Below are positions 23,213 to 35,370 of a stretch of DNA of 64,000 nucleotides, one piece after another (the stretch's first letter is position 1; every line of letters starts with the position of its first letter). The position numbers and the translations under genes were made by a program. The notes under the pieces were generated by a model that was not told where the DNA came from, made no database searches, and worked only from the letters and a program-made list of their open reading frames with translations. The DNA lies in contig BDDD01001800.1 in NCBI GenBank assembly GCA_001972305.1, forward strand, positions 265,922 to 329,921. The letters are read 5' to 3'. The stretch comes from Cephalotus follicularis. Lineage: Eukaryota > Streptophyta > Magnoliopsida > Oxalidales > Cephalotaceae.

Positions 23213-23971
23213 TTAACAAGGCATTTCAATATCACACAAACCTAATTCCAATCTAAATTTTGAAAAGGTTTGTTCATCTAATGGTTTGGTGAATATGTCC
23301 GCGACTTGTTCTTGGGTAGGGACGAAAACTAATTCAATATCACCCTTTTCAATGTGATCTTTTATGAAATGATATCTAATGTCAATGTGCTTAGTTATAG
23401 AGTGATGAACGAGATTTTTCCCTAAGCATATTGTACTAGTGTTATCACACCTAATTGGCACTTTCACAAAGTTAAACCCATAGTCAAGGAGTTGTTGCTT
23501 CATCCATATGATTTGAGCGCAACAACTACCCGCGGCAATATATTCGGCTTCGGTAGTCAAAAGTGCTACCGAATTTTGTTTCTTGCTAAACCAAGAAATA
23601 AGCATATTGCCCAAAAATTGACATGTGCCACTTGTGCTCTTTCTATCCACTTTATATCCTCCGAAGTCGGCATCGGAGTAAATGTGTAAGTCAAAGGAAG
23701 ATTTCCTAGGATACCATAGCCCTAAGGACGGTGTATATGCTAAATACTTAAAGATGCGTTTTACGGCATGCAAATGAGATTCTTTTGGACATGCTTGAAA
23801 TCTAGCACACAAGCATACACTAAACAAGATATCCGGCCTACTTGCCATTAAGTAAAGCAATGATCCTATCATACTTCTATACAATTTTTGATCAATTGAC
23901 TTACCTTGCTCATCCTTATCAAGCTTTGTAGTTGTGCTCATGGGTGTCTTGCTCTTTTTGGCATTCTCCAT
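23213..23971 (-). pseudogene. Ty1/copia RNase H (end of pol) of SIRE-1
   Basis: An open 252-codon minus-strand frame with no internal stop, cut at its N-terminal side. It begins MENAKKSKTPM, then SMIGSLLYLMASRPDILFSV, and the RNase H domain: YSDADFGG (first catalytic Asp), TTEAEYIAA (catalytic Glu), IRCDNTSTICL (catalytic Asp), KHIDIRYHFI and QVADIFTKPL. These are standard for Sirevirus pol. The missing upstream part was deleted in the event that joined it to LTR sequence at about 23972. It ends at 23213, some 370 bp before the 3' ORF start on the same strand. Confidence 0.9.
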
Positions 23972-23975
23972 CCGC

Positions 23976-24675
23976 TAGAATGAATATTCAATTTGAATGC
24001 TTGATCAACCTTGCAAGAGCTCCACTTTGCCTTATATAGTTGTGCTTCCAACGGATCTATTTTTAAAGGTCTGTTACAAATCCAGTCGGCTGGATTTATA
24101 CGGCAGTCAGCTGGATTTGATGGCGCGTATTTTGAATATAGCCGTTGGTGTTGGACAGTCGGCTGCTTCCTCTGGGCAGTCGGCTGGTGTACCTGGTAGT
24201 CGACTGGTGCTCTGTTCTAGTCGGCTGTTGGTGCTAGAAATGGAGATTTCAAACTCCACTGCCTGATATTGCACAATTGTGGACAATCGGCTGGATTACC
24301 TGGTAGTCGACTGGATTCACTGGCAGTCGACTGGCTCCCCTGCTTCAGTAGGCTGTCTTGGCCTGGCAGTCGACTTCTCCCCTGTGGCAGTCGGCTGGCC
24401 TATTGTGATCTGCATTTCCTGGAGTTGTTTGAAGAACCAGTTGGCTACTCAACCCCTGGCAGTTGACTACTCATCCTTGGCAGTCGGCTGGATTGCTTGG
24501 CAGTCGGCTGTCTTGTCCTGTACCTGCAGAAATGACCTTGGTGCACATTTTGGACTTAAGTTCAAGTGAGTATATGAAGTTGTAACTCAGAGAATTATGC
24601 ATACAAGAGTTATATGTTTGTTAATCATCAAAATAACATATGTTAATACAATTAACGGGGTGGCAAAAGCCAACA
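23976..24675 (-). mobile_element. Partial 5' LTR of SIRE-1
   Basis: About 700 bp nearly identical to 20277-20979, including the palindrome array. It lacks the LTR part matching 19815-20276. The joint with RNase H sequence lies at 'ccgctagaatgaatattc'; the LTR itself has 'ctagaatgaatattc' there. Confidence 0.88.
24083..24510. repeat. Class I palindrome array in SIRE-1 5' LTR fragment
   Basis: The same 16-unit layout as 20387-20814 with a few private changes (for example CAGTCGACTT for CAGTCAGCTG, CAGTAGGCTG for CAGTCGGCTG). Confidence 0.95.
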
Positions 24676-24994
24676 GTTTGTATGTATACATAAGCTGTTA
24701 GAGTTCAATTTTGATTTCTGCCATGCATGCCCCGTTAATGTTTCTGAGACTGTTAACAAGTCCTGAGGTGTCTTATATAGGCTGTAAATTGGCCATATGA
24801 CTAAGTATGCAATGAATTGAAATTTGCTTCTCCTTAAAGTAAGATCACCATTGCATGATTCTTTATGTTTAAATGCAACTGTTATGTCACATAAGTCTTA
24901 TTTAAGTGTTTATGATCTTCTAGTATTGTAACATTGGAGTTTTGACAGCAAAATTGCATTGAACTGCTATGTTTTTGTTTTCTGTCGCCCAGTA

Positions 24995-25212
24995 CAGTCG
25001 GCTGTTTCTATGAACAGTCGACTGTTGCGCTTTGAGTAGTCGGCTGCCTCTTAAATCAGTCGACTGCTAACCCTTGCACAGTCGACTGGACCCCTGTACC
25101 AATCGACTGGCTGTTATTCTGTTTGTGTAGTCGACTGGCCATGTGATACAATCGACTGTCATGCCCACTGCCATGCCCCAAACAGTTGACTGGATTTAGT
25201 AACAGTCAGCTG
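24995..25212. repeat. Class I palindrome array in gypsy LTR L
   Basis: Ten units: CAGTCGACTG (3), TAGTCGACTG, CAATCGACTG (2), CAGTTGACTG, CAGTCGGCTG, TAGTCGGCTG and CAGTCAGCTG. Host sequence is a gypsy LTR, unrelated to the neighbouring SIRE LTR outside the motifs. Confidence 0.95.
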
Positions 25213-28200
25213 GTTTTGTCCAGTAAATTTTCCGGTTTCAAGTTTTGTTAGCCGTATGTTCTTCTAATGATTTGGAGTCTGTTTTAGACACTGTTAAATT
25301 GTTGTTTGATGTTCGTAAGTGGTTTTTGAATCCTTATATGAATGATATTGCATCTTTTTGATTTTTGTGCTACGAGGGGTAATTAGAAATTGTTGATCAA
25401 CTCATAAGTTATTTCTATGATCGCTTAAGGTACGGATTTTTCGTTCCTTGATACCCTCCTATTGGTTTTATGATAGTAAAAGATAGTTTTATTTTATGAA
25501 TAATATACGGATTTCTCGTTCTTGGTTTACTCGTTCGGTTTTATCTAAACTGGATATGTTTGGTTTTAATGAAAGTATGGATTTTATCATGCTTTGGACT
25601 ATGTTTTTAAGTGCAAATATTCTCTTTCTGGACATTTGAATTATTCGAAATACATTCAATTTTATGAATATGTCTCTTCGATTTTATGAACTTCGTTATG
25701 CTCCGTATTTTGATATGTTTAGAAATAAAGTCGATATGATATTTTTTTGAAAATGAATATTATCTGGCTTTATGATTCGGCTTTGATACGTTTAAGAAAT
25801 GTTGTGCAATCATCTCTTTAGTTTGAAAATAATGAGTTGATTTCCGATTATGAAAGTATGTGTTATGTGAAATTATATCGTTTGAGAACGATCTATGAAT
25901 ATATTTTGGAAAACCTTATTGAAATGATTTCAATACTGATCTTACTACGGATTTTTCGTATTTAATACTGCTTTTGGCTTATGAAAATGTATGGATTTTG
26001 TTATCGCATGTTTGTTTGGACTTTTATAAAATTTGTTTTATTACTGAAGTTTAATATTACCAGTTTTATAAGCGAGTATGACTTTCACTTAAGAGAGTGT
26101 ACTGATTGATTTATATGAACATGACTTTCACCATAGGAAGTATGTTAACTTATGAATAAGGATATACAGAGATATTTCCTACCTATGGAAGTACCATAGG
26201 CATGTTGTAGGCCTGGCATGGGGACATGACACTTCCGTAGCGGTGTGATTAGACTACGGCGTCTCTCTATGTTATGAATAAATCCCATGAGGTGGATTTA
26301 TGGATCCGTTATGTATGATAGACGTGTATGGGTTGACTTTAGTTATATGTTATGTGATATGTGATATGTTATGGATACTGCGAATTGATTATGTAGTGCC
26401 GTACACGTCTTTCCGTTTGGCATGTGGCCCTCATGAACCCCTTCCACTTATGCATATGTGTATGCACTTTGGATCTCGGTAATGAGATTATGGAATCGGA
26501 TAAGTCTATGTTATTTGCTTTAGATCTCTGCGATGAGATTATGGAATCGGATAAGTTTTGTTTTGGAATCTTTAACTCGGATAAGGTTAAAGAAATTTTG
26601 AATATTGTTTTGGATACTGTGTTGGGATTTTCGATTTGCATTGAAACTTGGATTATGTTTTGAAAACTAGATTTTGATTTCATATATCGTTTTGAGAATT
26701 TGTTTACGTTTTAAAATTTGGATATTGGTTTTGAATTGATAGACTAGAATATGTGACTACTTTCTTTCGTTTTCTGAAATAATGTTGAATTATTTTATAC
26801 ATAAGATATACGATAATTTAAGGTTCAGGTATTTTCTATCCTTTAAAGTATCGTTTTATGTTTTATGATTCTATATCCGTACTGAGGTTTGCTCAGTCGT
26901 ATTTCTTTGTTTTCCATGTGGCAGGTATTCTGGGACAACATCTGGGCAATGTGTGATGAGCGAGATGTCACCTATGTTTAAGGATCATCAAGGAGATTGG
27001 TCCAGTTATGTTTAGTTATTTTATGGTCATGTTAGGATCCTTTTAAACAATGTTATGCCTTTTAGTTCATGACTTTGGAGTATGTTTTAACTTTTGGTTT
27101 ATGTTTAAGCTTTCAGATTATGAATAAGGTTTCATACTATGTTTTAGATTATGAATGTTATGTTTAGATTATCATGCTTTTGAATAAAAGATAAGCTAAT
27201 ATTTGATAAAATGAATAAAGGCGAACTTTGATATATCGTTAAATATGGATACATGCTAAGTTATGTTTTAGATTAGGAACTGTATTGACTCCCGCCGTTC
27301 GGTGGTGTTACAATAGGCATGTCGTAGGACTAGCACGGGGACATGACACTTATGTAGCGATGTGATTAGTCTACAGCGTCTCTTTATATCTTGTGATAGG
27401 ATATGGCCAATTGAGGCGCATGGGTCGACTCTAGTTATTATCGAATTCGGATTTTGGGAATTGATTGTGTAGTGCCGTACTCGTCGTTCCGTTTGGCATG
27501 CGGGCTTTTCAAACCCCTTGCATATATATATGTATTTAATCTGTTATTGCATATCTCAGTATAAACCATCATTTGGAAAAAGTTTTGGAAAATGACATGA
27601 AAGAAACTATCTTCTTTATGGAAGTTTGTGAACTTATATGCATATGTTTACTTTTGAAAGTATTATCTGAAAATTTATGATTTCAGTTTATACGTTTGAC
27701 ATGAATGCCTTTCAAATTGCATAAGTTCGGTTTATTTGTGAATTGTTCTGTTTTCGTAAAAGATTCATACTGTTTTGTTCTGTTCTGTTTCGTAAACTGT
27801 TTGGTTTGTTTTGTTCCGTAAACCGTTTTATTTCGTAAACTGTTCTGTTTTGATTCGTAACTATTTTGTTTCATACTGTTCGGAAACTATTTTGTTCCTA
27901 AATTTGTTTTATTATTCTATATCCGTACTGAGGTTTGCTCAGTCGCGTTTTTGTTTTTCATGCGGCAGGTTTTCAGAACCTTTTTGGGCTAGTGTGATGA
28001 GAGAGCTGCCCTATGTCAGAGGATCGCTTAGGAGTTGATTCTGTGAAGTGATTAATAGTTGTATTATGATCATATGTTGACCGGTGTTATGAACAAAATT
28101 TTTTATTTTGGATTTTATGTTAAGGATTATACATGTTTTCAGATTTTAGAACCATCACGTTTTGATGATGATTAAGATTAAAATTTTCGACATGTTTTTA

Positions 28201-28268
28201 GCTCAGTTTTGTGTGACACACCGATCCCGAATTGGGAGTGATCCCAGTTCTGAATCGGGGGTGTTACA

Positions 28269-29375
28269 TCATCGCAAGATGTCTAACTTGTCAGTAGGTT
28301 AATGCGAAGCACAAGAGGCCAGCATGTTTTTTTCAGCCCTTTTTTATTACTGAGTGAAAGTGGGAACATTTGACCATGGATTTTGTCTCCAAATGGCCAT
28401 TGACACATAGCAAGCATGATGCTATTTGGGTTGTTATCGATCGACTCATAAACTCGCCCCACTTCATACCTATTCGGATGACTTATTCTATGGATAGATT
28501 ATCTCACCTATATGTGAAGGAGATAATCAAGGCTTATGGAGCCCCTATCATTATAGTTTCAGACAGAGATAGCCGTTTCACTTCTGGTTTGTGGAAGAAG
28601 CCGCAAACAGCTATGGGTACGCAGTTAAGCTTCAGCACTACTTTTGATCCCTAGACAGATGGTTTGTCTGAAAGGACCATACAAACGCTGGAAGACATGT
28701 TCAGGGCTTTTGCTATTGACTTTGAAGGCTGTTGGGATGATGACTTACCCTTGATTGAATTATCTTATAACAATAGTTATCATGAGAGTATCTGGATGGC
28801 CTCGTATGAAGCTCAGTGTGTAAGAAGTGTTGATCACTAGTTTGTTGGGATCAGGTTGGCGAGAGAAGCCTTTTGGGATCAGAGAAGGTGAGGCTTATTT
28901 GAGACCTATTGTTGGTGGCACAAAATCTATAGAAAAGCTATGCCGATTTTCATCGAAGAAGCTTGGAATTTGTTGTTGGTGATCATGTGTTTATCAAGGT
29001 ATCGCCAACCAAAGGTGTTATGAGATTCGGAAAGAAAGGGAAGCTTTCTCCTCGTTTCATCCAACCCTTTAAGATCTTGGAGCGAATTGACCATCTTTAT
29101 GCAGAGTTGCCTTAGCTCGAGCATTGTCGAGTGTTCATGACATATTCCATGTTTCTCAATTGAGGAGATATTATCGGGATCCTTCACATGTCATTGAGTA
29201 TAGCTCGAATCAAACTTGTCCTATGTAGAGACATCGGTTCATATTGTTGACAGAAAGGTCAGAGTATTGAGGAACAAGACCATTCCTTTGGTCTATGTTC
29301 AATGGGAGAATCACGATAGAGAAATGAAACTGGGAGTGAGAAGATGACATGAGAAAGAGACATCCTCCTTCGTTC
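28269..29375 (+). pseudogene. Integrase and chromodomain-like tail of element C
   Basis: Continuation of 15925-17287 after removal of LTR K. Visible: TMDFVSKWPLTHSKHDAIWVV (first catalytic Asp, about 28373), IIIVSDRDSRFTSGL (second Asp, about 28551), QTLEDMFRAF (about 28682), [19 protein letters not shown] (about 28996), a FHVSQLRRYYRDPSHV region (about 29145) and a decayed tail ending near 29375. Several stops and frame shifts. Confidence 0.85.
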
Positions 29376-29545
29376 TCATCCCTACTTTTATTGGTTATAC
29401 ATATACACTTCTATTATTGTTTAGGTACATTTAAGTTGAGTTTTGTGAGCGTAAGGTTGTGATTATTATGAGCCACATGTTTTGAATCATTCTTGGCCAC
29501 TCATTTCCCGTTGCAAACTCTCTCTTACATAACTCTCATAAAAAA

Positions 29546-29548
<3 letters not shown>

Positions 29549-29600
<52 letters not shown>
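29549..29600. repeat. (CT)n microsatellite
   Basis: An uninterrupted CT run of about 52 bp in the pyrimidine-rich part of the LTR. Confidence 0.97.
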
Positions 29601-29602
<2 letters not shown>

Positions 29603-30237
29603 ACCCACGGAAACATCTCTCACTTCTCCCTCTCCTATTCTCTATAAACTTCTATAGCTAAACACTCCTAACATCTCTCTCCCTATACTCGATTTCCCCC
29701 TCCCTCTATTCCCTCTCCTTTGTTTCTTCTTTTCTCCACATAACGAGCACACCACACATCCCTCCCTTCTCCCTTGCTGCCACCACAAACCAATTGCAAG
29801 AATATTGAGTTTTGTTTTGCATCAAAACAACACGCACAGAGGGTTGACATCACTTGGAAGTTTTAGACTTGAGTCTAACCTCTAATTTCTGATGAAAATC
29901 GACACCAAAAGCTTCTGGTTGTTAGGTAGATAATATATTCCTAAAATACTTAAGATTATGTACATATAAACTGTTATTGAGTGACTGTATTGATTGGAAT
30001 TGATGAAAATGGATTGAAGTAAAAATCAGTGAAAATGAGTTTTTGGATTTAAAACACCCCCTTTCTGATTTGAGGACCTTCGGATGGTCAAAATGTCTTG
30101 ATATCTTGATATGTCACTTTTATACAAGTCTAGATTATTCATATAAAGTTTCATTTCAAACGGATTTGAGAAAGGTTCTCAAAACCCGAAATTACCTCTA
30201 ATTTTACATGACAACAAAACCGTTGTTCTGTAAAATC

Positions 30238-30309
30238 CAGTCGACTGGATTGTACTCAACAATTGACTGGTACACTACCAGTTGACTAATAGACCTCACC
30301 AATCGACTG
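30238..30309. repeat. Class I palindrome block in LTR C/D
   Basis: Four decayed units: CAGTCGACTG, CAATTGACTG, CAGTTGACTA and CAATCGACTG, spaced about 20 bp apart. All changes are transitions. Confidence 0.85.
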
Positions 30310-30859
30310 GTCTGAAACTTTTACCCAAAATTTGTTGTTTTCCAACTTGTTTTCAAATGACCGTTTGACCATATCACACTTGAGATTACTCAACCCTTTT
30401 TAAATAGTTTTCTATCTTTGTTAGGTAGGTCTTGATCTTTTGATACATGAATTGATTGTACATCACTTTTGATTGACATGATTGACCGACTCAATCATTG
30501 ACCGTTAGATTGATTGACTGACTATTTGGACTACGTTCCACCTATCGACCGACCCATCGTATTGAACGATTGTGTAGACGTGTTGATTATTGATTGAGAC
30601 CATAGGCACTTTAGTGATCTCTAGTAAGGTATGCGTGATGACGGTTGTATATATACATCTTCTCCCTCTAGTTAGTTATTCACCACCTATTTACCGAGCA
30701 ACTTGTCGTACTGAACGATCATGTAGTAGCGATAATGACTGATTGATTGATTAACTGTGACCATATGCACTTTAGCGATCTGTAGTCAAGAAGCTAGGTG
30801 ATGGATATATATCTATCTGTTCCCTCTTGTTAGACATTTTCCATCTATTGGCTATTTAC

Positions 30860-30860
<1 letters not shown>

Positions 30861-30902
<42 letters not shown>
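30861..30902. repeat. (TTGA)n microsatellite
   Basis: About ten TTGA units without interruption, surrounded by other ATTGA-rich sequence. Confidence 0.95.
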
Positions 30903-30904
<2 letters not shown>

Positions 30905-32223
30905 AATGGACTAACCCTATTAGAAAGACCTCGTGACTCTAGACAAAAAGCTAGGTGATGGTTACACCCGTCTATTTTCTATGACTAGATCATCACCACC
31001 TTCAGGCTACTGATTGAGCCGCCTACTGGTAGAGTTATACCACATTGAGCTGCCTATGGGCAGAGCTACTACGCTTCTATTATATTACTTTCGAGTATAC
31101 ACTCTTGTTACATGTACCGTCGAGTATGCACTCTAGTGACTCACACTAATGAGTATGCGCTTAGATGGATACTACCACTAAGTAGGTACTTAGTTGGATA
31201 CTACCATTAAGTAGGTTTAGTTGCCCAGGTCTTGCCGATCTGAGACAACTTAACCCGCTAGCCACCCTTTTTGAAGGACTACCTTCCGTGCTTAGGCTAT
31301 CGATATTGACATTGATATTGATACTGACAGTAATACTGCACTACTGGAGGTCACATGCTCTATAAGAACTTATTGGGTGTATTTATACACCACTACTGAT
31401 TGTCTGATAGATGATTGATTGACTAGATCTCATTCCTATACGCCGGAATGGGACGGAGGTATACGAATGGTAGATCACAACTGGCATTCATGCATCCATT
31501 TACTATTCACTGATACTGTACACACTGATATTGTACACCTTGATACTACATACTGTTCGTAGCATAATCCATGCATGGGGATATGTCCACCTGGCCCTTT
31601 TGCTAACACATCCTCTGGGATGCGGCATCTATTTTGGTATAGGTAAGCGACAGTGGAAACTCCCAGATGCAGTTGTAGATTGAAGATTTATTTTTTTGGA
31701 ATTTACTGCTTTATTTATATCATGTATGAGTACTGTACTTTGATGGATTAAGTATTGTACGTATTTCAGGCTTGTAATAATTTGTACTAATCCTATCGTT
31801 ACTCTTATGAGCGTTATGCATGTTTGTAATAAAGTTTTAAATTATCCTACTTTTTGATATGTTACCTAGGCCCGACTACTGTTTCTTTACTGTGTTACAT
31901 TGAATGTAACGCCTTAGGTTTGTTACCCAGACGCAGGATGTATCATTATTAGCTAGAGTTGTCATCGTTGAAGATTTAATCATGTTAATGCTTTTCTTTC
32001 TAGCATGTATTGATTAATGTATTGACTCGGACTAAGTATTATAATGTTTTGGACATGTAATATTCAGTAAGGATGCTATTATTAAATTTAAGTACATTTA
32101 TACATATTATGCATGAAAGTTTTTAATTATCGTGTTTTTTAATACACTTACGAGGCATGACTATTGATTATATTGTACTTAAGTAAAGCCTTAGGTTCGT
32201 AACCCAGAAACGGGCTGTTATAG

Positions 32224-32236
32224 TTGGTATCAGAGC
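32224..32236 (+). promoter_or_regulatory. Primer binding site of element D
   Basis: TTGGTATCAGAGC, a match to the initiator tRNA-Met complement, two bases after the LTR end. Confidence 0.88.
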
Positions 32237-32382
32237 GATTGTCGACCTGCTAGGTTAAAGAATTGAATTGTAGTGATAAGATTGAGAGCATGATTTATGT
32301 TCTTACATATATCTAAGCTGTTAATATTGATTCATGTATTGAATCTAATCTTTCCATTACCTTTTCCCTTATAACGTAGAAA

Positions 32383-33172
32383 ATGGATAACAGAGGAAGA
32401 TGTGGTCGTAGAGGTAGACGGAATGCTCCAGCTACTGCTGTCGATGATGAGTCAGTACATGAGAACGATTTTCCAGAGTATGACCCTGATGTTCCACCGC
32501 TAGGAGCTGATATTGAGATATGGAGACAAATGTGTGATACCATGGAACAAATGGGGAACCTCATGGGATGCAGAGCTGTGAGAGCAGAACGAAGACCACA
32601 AAGAGATAGTTCCTTAAACCAGTTCTTGAAGCTGCAACCACCACCTTTCTTGGGACATCCAGATCCTTCTATAATATAGTCCTTGCTTCTTCAGATAGAG
32701 GAGATCTCCCAAGCTGTGGAGTGTGATGATGACCGGAAGCTAGTCTTGGCAGTGTACATGCCATAAGGCAAAGCTTAATAGTGGTGGGCAATGGTCAATG
32801 CTGATTAGACGAGGAATGGAATGACTCATTCTGGGACTGCCTTCTAGATAGAGTTTAATGCTCGGTACTTTTTTCATGATGAAAAGGACAAAAGAGAGTT
32901 TGAGTTTGCCAATCTGGTTCAGGGGAGCATAACAATTGCTAAGTATGTGTCTAGATTTATAGAGCTAGCATGTTCTGCTCTGTATTCAAAGGAAGGACAA
33001 GAAAGGATAGCGAAGAAATTCCTTTGCGGCTTGCGAATGGATTAGAGGAGGAAATTGACTCCTTTAGGTTTAGCATCCATTACGGAGATTGCTACTCGAG
33101 CTAGGCAACTTGAGAGTCTTGTATAGGAGAGTAGGCAGACATCAGTGGTTCTCCTGGTTCTCAAGGGGTTAG
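32383..33172 (+). pseudogene. gag of element D, first part
   Basis: ATG at 32383 opens MDNRGRCGRRGRRNAP, an acidic stretch, then NQFLKLQPPPFLGHPDP. After a stop at about 32678 the capsid core continues in pieces (EISQAVECDDDRKLVLAVYM; EFNARYF; EKDKREFEF; QERIAKKFLCGLRMD), broken by several stops. It is interrupted at 33172 by element E (duplication GTTAG) and the zinc-knuckle end resumes at 58575. Confidence 0.82.
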
Positions 33173-35370
33173 TGTAATACCCTGTATGTTCGTATGTGTT
33201 TTACGGACTTTTTATGTGTTTGGTTTCAGGCTTTTTAATTCTGTTTTAAAATTTTAAACTCCGGTTGCCCTGTGTTTTGGGCCTATGTGACTTGGGCTGT
33301 TTGATACCAGCCTAAATATTTTTATATGTTATTGCTATATGGGTTGGGATTATATTTATAAATTCTATTTTATCAAAACTTTATTTTATTTTATAACCAT
33401 TAAACATTATTAAAACATTTCATTTATTTCCTTTATTTCATTTTAATTTATTTTCTTTCTTTTTCTTCCTTTTCCTTTTCTTTCTTCTTTCTTCTTTTCT
33501 TTCCTTTCTTTCTTCCTCTCCTCTGCCGAAGCTTTCTCTTTCCCCTCATAAATTCCACAAGTCTTCAATCTTCCCTTTCCATATTAAACTGATTTTTGTC
33601 CCCCTTTATTCCTTATTCATCCCTCAAATCACTCCTTTCTTTCCTGTTTTAAGAGTGCTAGTGTGTTTGGATATGCCATTCGTTTCCTCTACCTTCCACT
33701 GCCGAATTCTGCCCTTTGAAGCCTGTGTGAATTGCTGTGGAGTGGTTCATTAGTCTACAGAGGTAATCTCGGTCCTCCATTATTATTTGGTTGAGTTCCT
33801 TTAGTTGTTAAGACTGTTACATATTTTGGGTTTCTTCTTCTTCTGTTTTGTTCACAGCCGAGTATCAAATTGTGGTGGTGTTCTTGCTGTGTTTTCTGTG
33901 TTCTGGACAATCATTGCAGGTTAGTAATCCCACTGTAATGATTCGTTTCACTAGTCTTTTGGTTTTGTTGTTAGTGTTCTTAGTGTTCTCTAAGTTTTGA
34001 TTTCCTATGTATGTATATGTTCTGTCATGGTGTTAGTAAGTTTGTCAGCATGTTTTGTGTACCTTGACTTGTCACAATCTGGCTTTAAATGTCTGTTATT
34101 GAACATGGGCAGAGAATTTGGACTTGAACATGTGCTTGTGTTTATAGAGTTATTTCTTTCTCTTAAAGTTGAGCCACTGTCTATCTGTTTCCATGTAAAT
34201 TATGTGTTTCTGTATCACCTAAATGTTATATAAAGTCATATGTTTATGTCCTTGTGTCTCTGGTTGAATGTTGTAATCATTTGAACAAGTTTCTGCATGA
34301 AATTGTCAAGTTTCTGCTGTTCTGTCGTCCAGAACAGTCGGCTGTTCTTGTGGACAGTCGGCTGGATTGGATGTGTAGTCGACTGCCATATGAACATAGT
34401 CGACTATCTTGGGTTGTGTAGTCGACTGGATCTATGTGACAGTCGACTGCCTGCATTCTGGTTTGAGTAGTCGACTGGCCCTTGTGATTAGTTGACTGCC
34501 AAGCTTCCCCAGTCGACTGGTGCTCTGTAACAGTCGGCTGTTTTGCCCAGAATATTGCTGTTTTCAACTGTTTTGTTCCGTTTGTTCTCCGAATCGATCC
34601 GGGTCTTTTCTAAACACTGTAATAAGTATGTTTAATGTCTCTGTGGTTTCTTAGACCCTCATATGAATGGTTTTGGGTGTCTTTTAGATTGTTGTGCTCC
34701 AAGTGGAGATTGATTTAAATCATCTATCCGTAAGTGCATTGTGAATGCATAAGGTACGGATTTCTATCGTTCCTTGGCTATCTGATTTTCGAACCGAAAA
34801 CAGTTTTGCTTTATGTCATGCTTCTTCGTTTATGAACTTGGAAATGTTTTATGGTTTTGACATGTTTCGGAAATGAAGTTGGTATTTGACATTTATAAAT
34901 ATTCTGACTTTATTCATATGATACGATATGTTATGATCACCTCTTTATAGCGAAGTATAAATGAGTTGATGATTTGGTTATGAAATGTATGATATGATAT
35001 CGTTGTGAACGATTTTCCAATATGTTTTGTGAAAGCATATTTATGTGTTTTTAAATTGATTTTGATAAATCAATGTTTTCGTAATGACTGAATACTGAGT
35101 ATTGTACCCACCTATGGGGCGTACCATAGGCATGTCGTAGGCCTGGCACGGGGACATGACACTTCTGTAGCGGTGTGATTAGTCTACGGCGTCTCTGTGT
35201 GTTATGAATAAATCCATTGAAGTGGATTTATGGATCCGCTATCTGATAGAGGCGTGTGAATCGATTCTAGTATATGATATGTGATCTGATGTGTGATATG
35301 ATATGTGATATGTGAGAATTGACTTGTGTAGTGCCGTACACTTCAATTCTAGTGGGCATGTGGAATTAGC
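33173..35370 (+). mobile_element. 5' LTR of E, main segment
   Basis: Matches 55887 to about 58000 of the 3' LTR. Contains a TATA-like TATATTTATAAATTC at about 33351, a pyrimidine-rich leader (33430-33560) and the class I palindrome array. The rest of this LTR is at 44211-44645, 48841-48843 and 51117-51133. The 78-codon ORF at 33997-34233 recurs in the 3' LTR only because the LTRs are copies; I do not treat it as a gene. Confidence 0.92.
34335..34540. repeat. Class I palindrome array in E 5' LTR
   Basis: Ten units, mostly CAGTCGACTG, TAGTCGACTG and CAGTCGGCTG. The array in the 3' LTR (57050-57255) has the same positions with more transitions. Confidence 0.95.

Larger units (their letters stand above)
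19815..24675 (-). mobile_element. SIRE-1: internally deleted Sirevirus-type copia element
   Basis: Bounded by the perfect duplication GTTTG (19810-19814 and 24676-24680). On the minus strand: partial 5' LTR (24675-23976), RNase H end of pol (23971-23213), a palindrome block, a 3' ORF (22842-21700), a region of repeated polypurine tracts, and a full 3' LTR (20979-19815). Gag, protease, integrase and most of RT are missing: RNase H codons are joined directly to the middle of the LTR at about 23972-23976. The order pol - extra ORF - polypurine tracts - LTR matches the Sirevirus lineage, which often carries an envelope-like ORF in this position. Confidence 0.88.
19204..27312 (+). mobile_element. 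Solo LTR L (gypsy, E family) inside K, split by SIRE-1
   Basis: TGTAATACCCCG to CGGTGGTGTTACA, flanked by the perfect duplication ATAGG (19199-19203 and 27313-27317). The LTR proper is 19204-19814 plus 24681-27312 (about 3.2 kb). It holds a ten-unit CAGTCGACTG array (24995-25212) and the conserved LTR blocks at 26205-26270 and 26877-26932. It is inserted in K at the conserved sequence ACCATAGG. No genes. Confidence 0.9.
17288..28268 (+). mobile_element. Solo LTR K (gypsy, E family), itself split by L
   Basis: Starts TGTAATACCC and ends GGGGGTGTTACA. Flanks are TCATT (17283-17287) and TCATC (28269-28273), a 5-bp duplication with one change, and removal rejoins the integrase of C. The LTR proper is 17288-19203 plus 27318-28268 (about 2.87 kb); the rest is LTR L. 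It shares with L and E the block GCATGTCGTAGG...GGGGACATGACAC and the block CCGTACTGAGGTTTGCTCAG...GCAGGT. It lacks the CAGTCGACTG array its relatives carry. No genes; the GC-rich stretch at 17630-18060 holds only chance ORFs. Confidence 0.88.
29376..32222 (+). mobile_element. LTR between C pol and D gag (shared 3'/5' LTR, left edge unsure)
   Basis: This 2.8-kb non-coding stretch follows C pol and ends at GGGCTGTTATA, two bases before a primer binding site and then gag D, so it must contain a 5' LTR ending at 32222. I could not place its TG start; it lies somewhere in 29376-29500. It carries a TATA-like CTCTATAAACT (about 29640), a CT microsatellite, a four-unit palindrome block, a TTGA microsatellite, and two similar 75-bp segments at about 31855-31935 and 32145-32222 (each with GCCTTAGGTT(y)GT(t/a)ACCCAGA). 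C and D may be one tandem pair sharing this LTR. Confidence 0.6.

Noticed and set aside
33997..34233. 78-codon ORF perfectly shared with 56712-56948
   Set aside because: The two copies are the two LTRs of E; identity comes from reverse transcription, not from coding constraint.
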